Positions 1 to 7,580 of a stretch of DNA of 20,907 bases are shown here, piece by piece; the stretch's first letter is position 1, and every line of letters starts with the position of its first letter. This DNA is from Bacteroidetes bacterium UBA2364 (GTDB lineage: Bacteria > Bacteroidota > Rhodothermia > Rhodothermales > UBA2364): positions 1 through 20,907 of the forward strand of contig DDTM01000069.1 of NCBI GenBank assembly GCA_002344075.1, given 5' to 3'. A model generated the notes under the pieces. That model was not told the DNA's origin and did not search any database. It worked only from the letters and a program-made list of their open reading frames with translations. The position numbers and the translations under genes are program-made.

Positions 1-27
1 AGTCTTAATCAATCCATTTAATCAATT

Positions 28-55
28 AGGGCAAAAAATCATTACGCCCTTTTTG
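28..55 (+). terminator. Possible intrinsic terminator of an upstream gene
   Basis: A 5-bp stem AGGGC (28-32) pairs with GCCCT (46-50) around a 13-base loop and is followed by five T (51-55). It would end a plus-strand gene lying left of the window. The stem is short and the loop is long, so this is only a candidate. Confidence 0.35.
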
Positions 56-95
56 TCATGTATTTAGTAAACAGATACAGAAGAAAAGAGATAAA

Positions 96-937
96 ATGAG
101 GGTTTATCAAAACGATTCACCTCAATCCTTCTGTATGATGAGCAATAATATAAATAGAACTCAAGCCTTAAACAAGTATTTCCGTAGTGTACTCGGCACA
201 AGATTACCCCGTCATTTTGAAACGTTCATTGCCTTCATCAATGGCGTGATTGAGAAAGGTCATGTGTCCATGACGAAAATTGCCAAGACGATGCCCAATG
301 GCAATAAGGTCGATAGCAATGAGACCAAATTAAGACGATTTATTCGCTCTAACAATATCGATACTGAACGCTATTACATGCCGTTTAGGGCAAATTTTTA
401 CACAGTTTGTGTTTCGATATACAAGGCAATCGAAGAACGATTGCAATTGCCTTCGACATTACAAGGCATCGGGAATAACACTTCTGTTTTGATGGCAAGT
501 GTGATTTACAAAAAGGGCTCAATCCCAATTACATGGATTACCTTATCACAAGGTAAAGGACATACAACACAAGATAATCATTTGTTATTATTAGATTTAG
601 TTCATACAATTTTGCCTGAGACTGCCTCTGTTATCCTTAGTAGGTTGGCGTGAACGTCATTGGCGGTCTGACCTTTATCTTTTAACGAATTTAGAATTAG
701 CTGACGAAGCGGTTTATTGGTATCGTAAGCGTTTGTTGTTTTGCTCATTTTTAAATGTCTTTGCTTGGCAGTCTTGCGCAAAAAAATGGTATGCAAGCGC
801 GTCTTGCTCGTAAAACGCGAGATGATTTAAGTATTTTTCAGTTTGGATTTGCTTTATTAGACTATTACCTAAATTACGACAAGACAATTATTGTTATCAC
901 TAACACACTAGAATTAAATGACTTATGTCAATCTTGA
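96..937 (+). pseudogene. Degenerate IS4-type DDE transposase (frameshifted relic)
   Basis: This is the remains of an IS4-like transposase spread over three reading frames. Frame 3 (96-653) holds the N-terminal part: a segment resembling the LRRFxxxxxID region near residues 78-90, then SVIYKKGSIPITW, which matches the SVVYKGRAIPLxW strand of IS4 transposases. The reading then passes to frame 1 (about 637-750), with WRSDLYLLTNLELADEAVYW and YRKR, like the family's 'TNL...EEAxxxYRxRW' segment. It ends in frame 2 (about 755-937), where DDLSIFQFGFALLDYY matches the usual C-terminal 'LSLFxLGxxLL'. The expected first catalytic Asp (IDxT) reads GIGNNT, and the segment after YRKR that should carry the catalytic Glu (IExxFxDxK) is not recognisable. 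At least two frameshifts and an internal deletion therefore make it inactive. No convincing terminal inverted repeats were seen. The region looks AT-richer than its neighbours, which fits foreign origin. The family assignment rests on motif recall, not a search. Confidence 0.7.
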
Positions 938-1044
938 AAACCGATTGCTAAAACTGTACGGTGGTGAAATATAGTTATACGCAAAAGGTTTCGCATTTTT
1001 TGATTCATAAACCCTTTAGCTTGTCCTACCAATGTCTCATCGGT

Positions 1045-1059
1045 GAGGGCTTTGCCCTC
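1045..1059. repeat. Perfect 6-bp inverted repeat, 3-base loop
   Basis: GAGGGC and GCCCTC flank TTT. No T-run follows, so it does not look like an intrinsic terminator. It lies in the same palindrome cluster as 1105-1121. Confidence 0.5.
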
Positions 1060-1104
1060 GTTGAATCGTGCGGTACCGACATGCGCATATCGTTCGGTTG
1101 TTTC

Positions 1105-1121
1105 GCGGATGCGCGATCCGC
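1105..1121. repeat. Perfect 6-bp inverted repeat, 5-base loop
   Basis: GCGGAT and ATCCGC flank GCGCG. This GC-rich hairpin stands out against the AT-rich surroundings. It is the second strong hairpin of the cluster at 1031-1125. Confidence 0.5.
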
Positions 1122-1164
1122 TTGGAACTACTGTGTCCTAAAAGTTATTCGATAAAAGGAGTTA

Positions 1165-2094
1165 TTAGAGGCGTCTTAGCTCTTTTTTCAGAAATTTTTG
1201 TGCCCCTTCAATATCCGTCCACAAACCATGCAGGTATTGTGCATATTCAAGATCAATTTCAAAGGCTTCTTCTATGTTTTCAGGCGCTTCCAACCCAGCT
1301 ATTTCATAGGCATACAAAGGGTATTTTTGGACGGCTTTTTGAAGAAAGCGTGTGGCTTGTTTTTTTTCTAGCATAAAAGCGGCCAATGCTTTACCATATA
1401 ACATAGCCGCTGAATCATCCTCTTCATAGTCTTGACAAATCTTTAAGGCCATTTGTGGCTCTTCGCAGACCAATAAACAATCTACAAGGCGACGACGTAC
1501 ATTCAAGACATCTTCCACATCAAACTGCAATTGTATAAAACCCAAATCAATGGCTTGGTCATAATTTCCCATCAGTTCCTGCTCTTGTCCTAAAAAATAC
1601 AGACTGCTTAAAAACACACTATTCTCAGGAAAGGCTCCAGGAAAACGAACATCTTCTATATTTTCCAGCCCTAATTGGTCTAATTGAATCAAGACCACAT
1701 TCAAATTAATCCCAAGAATGGTAATGGCCCGCTCGTATAACGCTAAATACGCACCTTCCTCCATGTCTTCGGGATCAATATGTAGCAAAATATTTACATA
1801 CGCAAACCTTAAGGTCATACTACCCGGTATCTGATCCATTAGCGCCTCTATTTCTGCCCTTGCCACCTCCACATCGCCTTCGATAGCCCGTGTTTGCAGT
1901 TCTATTAATTTCAATCCTATTTCGGGAGGCAGGGATGGTTCAATGATTTTAAAGGTTGTATTATCTTCGGACACCAGCTTGATATGGGGGAGCATTTCTG
2001 TTAATTCCGCTTTTATTTCCTGTTCTTTACGTTGCCATGCTGCGGCTTCATCCGGAAATAGTGTATCATTAAAATCTTGTCCGTTTTTTGTCAT
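1165..2094 (-). CDS. Acidic TPR-like helical protein, function unknown
   Basis: A 309-residue soluble protein with no signal peptide or membrane segment, rich in Asp and Glu. The sequence reads as helix-turn-helix repeats of tetratricopeptide type. Examples are around residues 60-105 (ARAEIEALMDQIPGSMTLR), 160-190 (LGQEQELMGNYDQAIDLG), 198-222 and 230-262 (YGKALAAFMLEKKQATRFL then AVQKYPLYAY). The spacing suggests three to five degenerate TPRs. This supports a protein-binding or scaffold role, but no partner can be named. The C-terminal KYPLYAYEIAGLEAPEN stretch resembles the end of TPR arrays in ST7-like proteins, a weak comparison. It is divergent from the GH13 gene, with 74 bases between the starts. 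The ATG at 2094 has no Shine-Dalgarno sequence, as for most genes here. No terminator was seen after the stop. The palindrome cluster begins about 45 bases downstream. Confidence 0.8.
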   Translation of the reverse strand: MTKNGQDFNDTLFPDEAAAWQRKEQEIKAELTEMLPHIKLVSEDNTTFKIIEPSLPPEIGLKLIELQTRAIEGDVEVARAEIEALMDQIPGSMTLRFAYVNILLHIDPEDMEEGAYLALYERAITILGINLNVVLIQLDQLGLENIEDVRFPGAFPENSVFLSSLYFLGQEQELMGNYDQAIDLGFIQLQFDVEDVLNVRRRLVDCLLVCEEPQMALKICQDYEEDDSAAMLYGKALAAFMLEKKQATRFLQKAVQKYPLYAYEIAGLEAPENIEEAFEIDLEYAQYLHGLWTDIEGAQKFLKKELRRL

Positions 2095-2168
2095 TTTGAT
2101 ATTGGGCTGTATTGTAGCTTAAGTAGTTTGTTTTCATTAAAATAACCTTTAAAAACGTTTTCATCCCT

Positions 2169-3599
2169 ATGCCCCAACCCGTCTCAACACCCAATTGGGT
2201 AAAAAATGCGATATTTTACCAGATCTTCCCCGACCGCTTTGCAAAAGGAAGCACAACCATTCATCCTCCACATTTAAAATTTAAGCCTTGGGGCAGTCCG
2301 CCCGAAGAACAAGGGTATCAAGGTGGAGATTTATATGGCATCGTAGAAAAGTTGGACTACCTCCAATCCTTGGGGATCAATGCACTGTATCTAAATCCCA
2401 TTTTTTCCTCTGCTGCCAACCACCGTTATCACACCTTTGATTATTATACGGTTGATCCACTTCTTGGTGGAAACGGCGCCCTTCGTTTACTTCTCGACGA
2501 AGCCCATGCACGCAGCATGAAGGTGGTCTTGGATGGTGTTTTCAACCATGCGAGCCGGGGATTCTGGCAATTCCATCATATTTTGGAAAATGGTGGAAAT
2601 TCGCCTTATATAGATTGGTTCACGGTACATGACTGGCCGCTACGACCTTATCCAGAAGACGATAAACCAATTAATTACAACGCTTGGTGGAATCTCGCCG
2701 CGCTTCCCAAATTTAATTTTAACAATCCAGATGTACAAGATTATTTTTTGGATGTGGCGCGTCATTGGTTGGCATTTGGTATAGATGGCTGGCGGCTGGA
2801 TGTGGGAAACGAAATTGAAGACCATACCTTTTGGCAACGGTTCCGCGAGGTCGTGAAGTCCGTAAATCCAGAAGCATATATTGTGGGCGAGGTCTGGGTA
2901 GAAGCACAGCCTTGGCTCCAGGGCGACCAATGGGATGCAACGATGAACTACATTATGGCTTGGTCTGTGATGAGTTTTGCAGGAAACCGCTCTCTCCGAC
3001 CGGGCTATCACCGCGACCTGATGAATCTTTCCGCCATAGATGCATCCGCCTATGCCAAGGTATTGGCCCATATGCTCGGCCTGTACGATCCAGAAATTGT
3101 TTATGCCCAACTCAATATGTTAGACAGCCACGATACGGCACGAGCACTTTGGGTTTTACAAGAAGACAAAACGGCACTCCGACTCGCCTTTTTGTTATAC
3201 ATGACCTTGCCCGGTGCGCCCTGTATTTACTACGGAACCGAAATTGGGATGACTGGCGGCGATGATCCGGGATGCCGTGCTGCTTTCCCTTGGGAACAAC
3301 CGGAAACGTGGGATCAGGGCTTGTTTGCTTATTACCGACAAGCCATCGCGCTGCGCAATACCCAACCCGTTTTAAGAACAGGCGACTATGAGTTGGTGTA
3401 TGCAGAAGACATGCACCTGATTTTCCGTCGTAAGGACCAGCAAAATGAAGTACTGGTGTACATCAACGCAGGAACCGAGGCCGCCTCTTTTGACATGCCT
3501 GAAGGTCATTGGCAACAGATCTGGCCTGAAACCTTGGAAACAGGCGAACGAGTTGTTGTTCCCGAAATGACAGGCGTAGTTTTGTTAAAACGCACTTGA
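2169..3599 (+). CDS. GH13 alpha-glucan hydrolase, neopullulanase/cyclomaltodextrinase type
   Basis: This enzyme hydrolyses alpha-1,4 (possibly alpha-1,6) links in maltodextrins, cyclodextrins or pullulan. All GH13 conserved regions are visible: region I DGVFNH (122-127), region V LPKFN (179-183), region II GWRLDVGNE (207-215) with nucleophile D211, region III VGEVW (239-243) with acid/base E241, and region IV LDSHD (318-322) with D322. The PDRFAKG start and DVGNE resemble subfamily GH13_20. The 476-residue chain begins directly with the barrel (IFYQIFPDRF at 15-24), so the N-terminal CBM34-like domain usual in neopullulanases is absent. A short beta C-domain follows from about residue 395. 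There is no signal peptide, so it should act in the cytoplasm on imported maltooligosaccharides. It is divergent from the TPR-like gene. The next gene has its own promoter, so the two need not be co-transcribed. Exact substrate preference cannot be read from the sequence. Confidence 0.93.
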   Translation: MPQPVSTPNWVKNAIFYQIFPDRFAKGSTTIHPPHLKFKPWGSPPEEQGYQGGDLYGIVEKLDYLQSLGINALYLNPIFSSAANHRYHTFDYYTVDPLLGGNGALRLLLDEAHARSMKVVLDGVFNHASRGFWQFHHILENGGNSPYIDWFTVHDWPLRPYPEDDKPINYNAWWNLAALPKFNFNNPDVQDYFLDVARHWLAFGIDGWRLDVGNEIEDHTFWQRFREVVKSVNPEAYIVGEVWVEAQPWLQGDQWDATMNYIMAWSVMSFAGNRSLRPGYHRDLMNLSAIDASAYAKVLAHMLGLYDPEIVYAQLNMLDSHDTARALWVLQEDKTALRLAFLLYMTLPGAPCIYYGTEIGMTGGDDPGCRAAFPWEQPETWDQGLFAYYRQAIALRNTQPVLRTGDYELVYAEDMHLIFRRKDQQNEVLVYINAGTEAASFDMPEGHWQQIWPETLETGERVVVPEMTGVVLLKRT

Positions 3600-3627
3600 A
3601 CTTTTGTACATCCTTTGTCCGAAAAAC

Positions 3628-3656
3628 TTGACAAGTACTTACAAGGTTCCTATACA
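3628..3656 (+). promoter_or_regulatory. Consensus sigma70-like promoter for the decarboxylase
   Basis: A perfect -35 TTGACA (3628-3633), a 17-base spacer and TATACA (3651-3656; 4 of 6 to TATAAT) lie between the GH13 stop and the decarboxylase. Transcription would start near 3663 and give a leader of about 34 bases to the ATG at 3697. This is the only near-consensus sigma70 site noticed in the window. If used, it shows that the upstream TTG codon at 3604 is not translated from this transcript. Confidence 0.55.
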
Positions 3657-3696
3657 TGTTGCGTGGCCAATTACGGTAGATTGGGTTCAAAAACAC

Positions 3697-5898
3697 ATGG
3701 AACATCATCCTTCAAAAAGCCAAAATCGGCTCCAAGACCCCAGTAAAGTAGATGGTATTACCCAAAACCCGCTTTCCGCTTGGTTTTTAGGCCCCAAGGC
3801 CGAACATGCAGACGTGTGGGCGCAAATGCTGATGAATATTTTCAATGACTACATTCATTGGCGGCGCAATTATTTCCCTGAAGACCCAATCATCATTAAC
3901 CGAACAAAAAGAAGACAGCATGAACATTGGTTTGATCAATTAGATACCGAGTTAGAAACCGTACTAAACCAGTTAAAAGCCCACTTCCCGTTTTATTCCC
4001 CACGTTATATTGCCCATATGCTCAGCGAACAAACCCTGCCTTCGGTGGTGGGGTACTTTGCGGGCATGCTCTACAATCCCAACAATGTCACTGATGAGTC
4101 GGCCTCGGTAACAGTTCCTTTAGAGTTAGAAGTTGGGAAGATGGTGGCGGCCATGCTGGGCTATAACCCCGAAACGGCCTGGGCGCACATCTGTTCGGGG
4201 GGTACAGTTGCCAATATTGAGGCGCTTTGGGTGGCGCGTACCGTACAGTTTTTGCCCTTTGTGGTACAAGAATATTGCAAAAAACACCAGCTCGAATTCC
4301 AAATCCGGACGCCCAATAAGGCACGTGGTCAGACGGTTTCCATTTTGGAAGTGCCTTCTCAAACCCTCATCGCCCTAAAATCAAATCAATCTGTACGTAT
4401 TTTGCGTAAATTAGCACATTACCTGATTTATGAGAAACGTCAGGTTCCGGAAGTGGTCTTGCAAGAAATAAATGAACATGTAGCAAATAGTCTTTTCAAT
4501 GTGAGCAAACGCGGTTTATTCAGCATCCTGAATCGTTTGAGTCTTCATCCTCGCATTTACGTCTCGGAGTCAGCACATTATAGCATCAAAAAAGCCGCCA
4601 ACATATTGGGCTATGGCGAAGACGCAGTTGTACCTGTTCCAGTGGATACCCGATTTCGGATGGATGTCCGCGCCCTACGTGAATTGCTCCTACACCAAAA
4701 ATCGAACGAATATACCGCCTGTGTCATTGCCGTAGCTGGTACAACCGAAGAAGGAGCTGTGGACCCGGTCCATCGCATAAAATTCCTCCGTGACGAACTA
4801 AACAGGGAACATAACCGTTCTTTTTGGCTGCATGTGGATGGCGCGTGGGGCGGATATTTTCGCAGTCTCTTTTGCCATCCGGATCTTGCAAAAAAAGAAA
4901 CCGGTGGAATGGGCGATGTGTTGCAATCTTATGCCGATAAATTGGATGTCCGCGAGTCATTTACCATTACACATCAAGGCAAAACTTTAAGCCCCCCGAT
5001 TGATATCTCGTGGCGCGATCCAGAAACCTATGGAGCCTTTTTGGCATTCCCCGATGCCGATTCGATCACCATTGATCCACATAAAATGGGCTATATTCCT
5101 TATCCAGCGGGTATTATTGCGTTCAAACAAGGGATTGTAACCGAGCATATTATTCAGAAGGCCCAATACATCTCGGAAGAAGAGGGCGGCCTCCACCACC
5201 TTGATCACACGCCAATCATTCATGCCGTTGGACCCTATATCTTGGAAGGCTCTAAGCCGGGGGCAGCAGCAGCGGCTTGTTATCTTGCACATAAAACCAT
5301 CCCGCTCGAAACGCACGGGCACGGGAAAATCATCCGAACCAGTGTTTTAAACACCCGTCGTTTTGCGCAGTACCTGAATCATCACAAAAAACTATTCCGT
5401 TATTTGGACGAGCAAGTTTTTGGGAAACAAAATACGAGCAAATTTCCTTTTACGTTTGTACCCGTTTATGACCCGCCCGATACCAATATTGTATGCTTTG
5501 TAGCCGTTCCGATGGCATGGCACGACGATACTTTGGTACGGGTGGATAGTAGTCTCGCAGAACTGAATCGGCTAAACCAAATGATCTACGACCGATTTAC
5601 AATCCGCAATAAACAAGATACCCGTAGAAGTCTGTATTCTCAGGATTTCTTTGTCTCGCGTACACGGTTTATGGTCTCGCAATACTCCACCAAGTCGGTT
5701 TCGGAATTGCTCAAGATGCTCAAGGTGAGCAAAGCCGATTACAAAAAAGAGGGTTTATTTGTTCTACGCTCCACCGTCATGAATCCTTGGCATCATCAGG
5801 CACAATTGGCAAAAAAAGACTACCTCTTCGACTTTGTCTTGTCGCTGCATGAGGAAACACGGGAAATTAGAGATTTGATGCAATCAAAAATTATGTAG
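3697..5898 (+). CDS. PLP-dependent group II decarboxylase, tyrosine decarboxylase-like
   Basis: Probable cytoplasmic amino-acid decarboxylase, giving an amine and CO2. Counting from the ATG at 3697 the protein has 733 residues. PLP-site motifs are SGGTVANIEAL (167-177), the ring-stacking His in SESAHYSIKKAANILG (H294), AGTTEEGAVDP (347-357), HVDGAWGGY with H379 and D381, and DPHKMGYIPY with Schiff-base K463. The Enterococcus-type tyrosine decarboxylase pattern holds along the length: LGPKAE near the N-terminus, EEGAVD, DPHKMGYIPY, YILEGSKPGA and a C-terminal VLRSTVMNPW. That makes Tyr (or Phe/DOPA) the likeliest substrate. The chain is about 110 residues longer than the roughly 620 of the enterococcal enzyme; part of the excess lies at about 220-285. 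The frame is open back to a TTG at 3604, but the promoter at 3628-3656 and the position where family similarity begins favour 3697. No amine antiporter gene adjoins it. Aspartate or glutamate decarboxylation is a less likely alternative. Confidence 0.85.
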   Translation: MEHHPSKSQNRLQDPSKVDGITQNPLSAWFLGPKAEHADVWAQMLMNIFNDYIHWRRNYFPEDPIIINRTKRRQHEHWFDQLDTELETVLNQLKAHFPFYSPRYIAHMLSEQTLPSVVGYFAGMLYNPNNVTDESASVTVPLELEVGKMVAAMLGYNPETAWAHICSGGTVANIEALWVARTVQFLPFVVQEYCKKHQLEFQIRTPNKARGQTVSILEVPSQTLIALKSNQSVRILRKLAHYLIYEKRQVPEVVLQEINEHVANSLFNVSKRGLFSILNRLSLHPRIYVSESAHYSIKKAANILGYGEDAVVPVPVDTRFRMDVRALRELLLHQKSNEYTACVIAVAGTTEEGAVDPVHRIKFLRDELNREHNRSFWLHVDGAWGGYFRSLFCHPDLAKKETGGMGDVLQSYADKLDVRESFTITHQGKTLSPPIDISWRDPETYGAFLAFPDADSITIDPHKMGYIPYPAGIIAFKQGIVTEHIIQKAQYISEEEGGLHHLDHTPIIHAVGPYILEGSKPGAAAAACYLAHKTIPLETHGHGKIIRTSVLNTRRFAQYLNHHKKLFRYLDEQVFGKQNTSKFPFTFVPVYDPPDTNIVCFVAVPMAWHDDTLVRVDSSLAELNRLNQMIYDRFTIRNKQDTRRSLYSQDFFVSRTRFMVSQYSTKSVSELLKMLKVSKADYKKEGLFVLRSTVMNPWHHQAQLAKKDYLFDFVLSLHEETREIRDLMQSKIM

Positions 5899-5979
5899 CG
5901 TCCTTGCATCCAACCCGCTTAGTTTACGTATATGGTAGTTGTTCACGAATAACCAAATTGCTACATTAGGTACAAAATC

Positions 5980-6357
5980 ATGAAAAAGAAAACCAATTGG
6001 GCACACATTTTATTCATAATTGGTGTAGTCGCCACACTTCTCGGTGCAATAGACCCCTTAGAAGGCTCCATTGTCGTATTGATAGGTAGTGTCTTATTAG
6101 CCCTCTCCACACGCCTCAGCCACGATCGGTATCACAAAACATTCCTAACGGCCTCCGTGCTAATGGCTATTGGGGTTGCGGCCATGTGGATTTTTACGGC
6201 TTTAGGTGGCATTGGCGGAACCAGCCCATACTCGCCTTGGTGGGGGATTTTTATTTTACCCTACCCGATTGGTTGGTTTGTCGCTTTGTATGCCCTGATA
6301 CGTCGGTGGTTGAACAAAAAACACATCAGCACGCCATCTGAATCAAATGCGTTCTAA
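5980..6357 (+). CDS. Small four-helix membrane protein, unknown function
   Basis: A 125-residue protein with a positively charged start (MKKK) and four hydrophobic segments at about 8-25, 29-46, 57-76 and 86-108. It ends in a short basic and polar tail (RRWLNKKH). There are no catalytic motifs and no family is recognised. Helices one and two are joined by a very short loop (DPLEG), suggesting a hairpin. The basic residues at the start and end suggest both termini lie inside. It follows the decarboxylase by 81 bases on the same strand with no clear terminator between, so read-through is possible, but a joint role is not shown. Its last 15 bases overlap the end of the convergent beta-propeller gene. 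Confidence 0.75.
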   Translation: MKKKTNWAHILFIIGVVATLLGAIDPLEGSIVVLIGSVLLALSTRLSHDRYHKTFLTASVLMAIGVAAMWIFTALGGIGGTSPYSPWWGIFILPYPIGWFVALYALIRRWLNKKHISTPSESNAF

Positions 6358-7371
6358 TTTATACGGATACACTTTACCTGAATTCCACTGAGGAACATAC
6401 AGATTTTGATCATCGTCCACACAAACATCGTGCGGATACTGGAATATAGGAAACGCCTGGCACATTTCCTGTAAATGACCATGTTTGTAAGTTGGTTCAA
6501 GACCTCCGGGGTTAGAGACCACACGATTGTCTTTATCCAAAATGGTGATAAAACCGGAGCCTCCGTTAAAGCCTAACTTTTCCGAAACCAGAACCGCCGC
6601 ATAAAGATACGTACCATGTATGACGGGACGGCAAACCCAAGCACCCGGCAGGTGAACTTGATCTTGATAAACACCAGACATACTAAACCGTTTAAAGGTA
6701 TGATCGGGACGGGATGTGGCCCACAAAACAGGGTCTTCTGGATGACGAACATCCACACATACCCCGTGTGCATTGTTTAACTGGGCTATTCCTGTGCCTT
6801 TCCCACCAAAATGGCGAACATATTGCCCATTATGGTCATACTGGATGATCCAATCCAACCCATAACCATCTGCCACATAAAAATCACCATTAGGAGCAAC
6901 CGCTACCTCTGTAGGTATGTATTGCTCCGCCGAGTCATAAACACCACTCTGTTTCGGATAATCCAGAACCATCACTTCTTTTCCAGATAAGGTGGTTTTG
7001 ATTACTTGATGACGCTGATTATCACAAATAAACAAAAAATCCTCTCCGTTTTCTCGGCTCAGTGTCAGGCCATGCGCTCCCGGATATTCCGTTCCCCAAG
7101 ATTCGATGAAACGGCCACTTTTGTCATAGATCACCACATGGTTACGTGGCTCATTGGTCAACAATAAAATTCGCCCCTGCGAGTCCTGAACCATCTCGTG
7201 ACAATCGTTAACAGGAGTAACCGACGGGTCCAGTTGTCCCCATCCTATGTTCACGATGTACCGAAACTCCCCGTGTCCCACCACCAATCGGCCCTGTTCG
7301 TCGGTTGTGAAATCAGTATTTTGGTCGAGCCAACCTTTCGTTTTGGCCACCCCTGCCGTTAGATATTGCAT
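6343..7371 (-). CDS. Six-bladed beta-propeller (NHL-like) protein
   Basis: A 342-residue protein built of repeated strands with NHL-type signatures: GRILLLTNEPRNHVVIYDKS (about 66-85), HGLTLSRENGEDFLFICD, IPTEVAVAPNGDFYVADGYG, NNAHGVCVDVRHPEDPVLWA and PHDVCVDDDQNLYVPQWNSG near the C-terminus. These are blades of a six-bladed propeller. The recurring His-before-Val/Leu positions (CHEM, AHGL, AHGV, PHDV) resemble the inner-ring histidines of peptidylglycine lyase-like and other NHL propellers, so metal binding or a lyase activity is possible but unproven. No signal peptide is evident: the start MQYLTAGVAKTKGW is not hydrophobic enough. It overlaps the small membrane protein gene tail to tail by 15 bases. 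It stands alone on its strand, divergent from the phosphatase. Confidence 0.85.
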   Translation of the reverse strand: MQYLTAGVAKTKGWLDQNTDFTTDEQGRLVVGHGEFRYIVNIGWGQLDPSVTPVNDCHEMVQDSQGRILLLTNEPRNHVVIYDKSGRFIESWGTEYPGAHGLTLSRENGEDFLFICDNQRHQVIKTTLSGKEVMVLDYPKQSGVYDSAEQYIPTEVAVAPNGDFYVADGYGLDWIIQYDHNGQYVRHFGGKGTGIAQLNNAHGVCVDVRHPEDPVLWATSRPDHTFKRFSMSGVYQDQVHLPGAWVCRPVIHGTYLYAAVLVSEKLGFNGGSGFITILDKDNRVVSNPGGLEPTYKHGHLQEMCQAFPIFQYPHDVCVDDDQNLYVPQWNSGKVYPYKLERI

Positions 7372-7515
7372 GTGTGTTATGAGATAGAATGTCGAATGGT
7401 TATTCAGAAATTGCGTTTTGGCAGCAATGCCTTGGCCATAATACCACTTCCAATGCCTTATATCAATTCCGCATTCGTATATAAATCTGTTTTTTGAAAA
7501 AATACCCTTATTTTG

Positions 7516-7524
7516 CCCCCCCCC
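7516..7524 (+). repeat. Homopolymeric C9 tract upstream of the phosphatase
   Basis: Nine consecutive C lie 57 bases before the ATG of the tyrosine phosphatase, in the 209-base divergent intergenic region. Poly-C runs of this length are prone to slippage and can vary promoter spacing. Whether that happens here is unknown. A T-rich stretch lies on both sides. Confidence 0.6.
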
Positions 7525-7580
7525 GACAGGTTTTGTACTTTACATGCGGCTTTTTTTCTCCACACCCCAAATATGTTCGC

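Larger units (their letters stand above)
938..1164. other. Palindrome-rich intergenic segment, possible dispersed repeat
   Basis: No convincing gene lies here; a GTG-initiated frame at 961-1155 has no recognisable features. The stretch 1031-1125 is dense in dyad symmetry. GAGGGC-TTT-GCCCTC (1045-1059) sits inside a weaker outer pairing of CATCGGT (1038-1044) with ACCGACATG (1075-1083, two-base bulge). There are also CGGTACCG (1071-1078), ATGCGCAT (1081-1088) and GCGGAT-GCGCG-ATCCGC (1105-1121). Such a cluster fits a REP/MITE-like repeat or a structured RNA. Which of these it is cannot be decided from one copy. Confidence 0.4.

Noticed and set aside
961..1155. 64-residue plus-strand frame starting with GTG after the transposase relic
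   Set aside because: It runs through the palindrome cluster, has no domain or start signal, and its odd composition is explained by the inverted repeats.
1..1165. Terminal inverted repeats or target duplications bounding the IS4 relic
   Set aside because: Comparing 1-95 with the reverse complement of 938-1165 by eye gave no convincing match; the ends have probably decayed or lie outside the window.
1068..1376. 102-residue plus-strand frame
   Set aside because: Most of it is antisense to the 3' end of the TPR-like gene, which has much better coding character.
3604..3696. TTG start giving a decarboxylase 31 residues longer
   Set aside because: The extension overlaps a consensus promoter, has no family counterpart, and would need translation from a GH13 read-through transcript.
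5939..5967. TTGTTC-17-TACATT as a promoter for the small membrane protein
   Set aside because: Only 3/6 and 4/6 matches to consensus, and the leader would be only about 6 bases.
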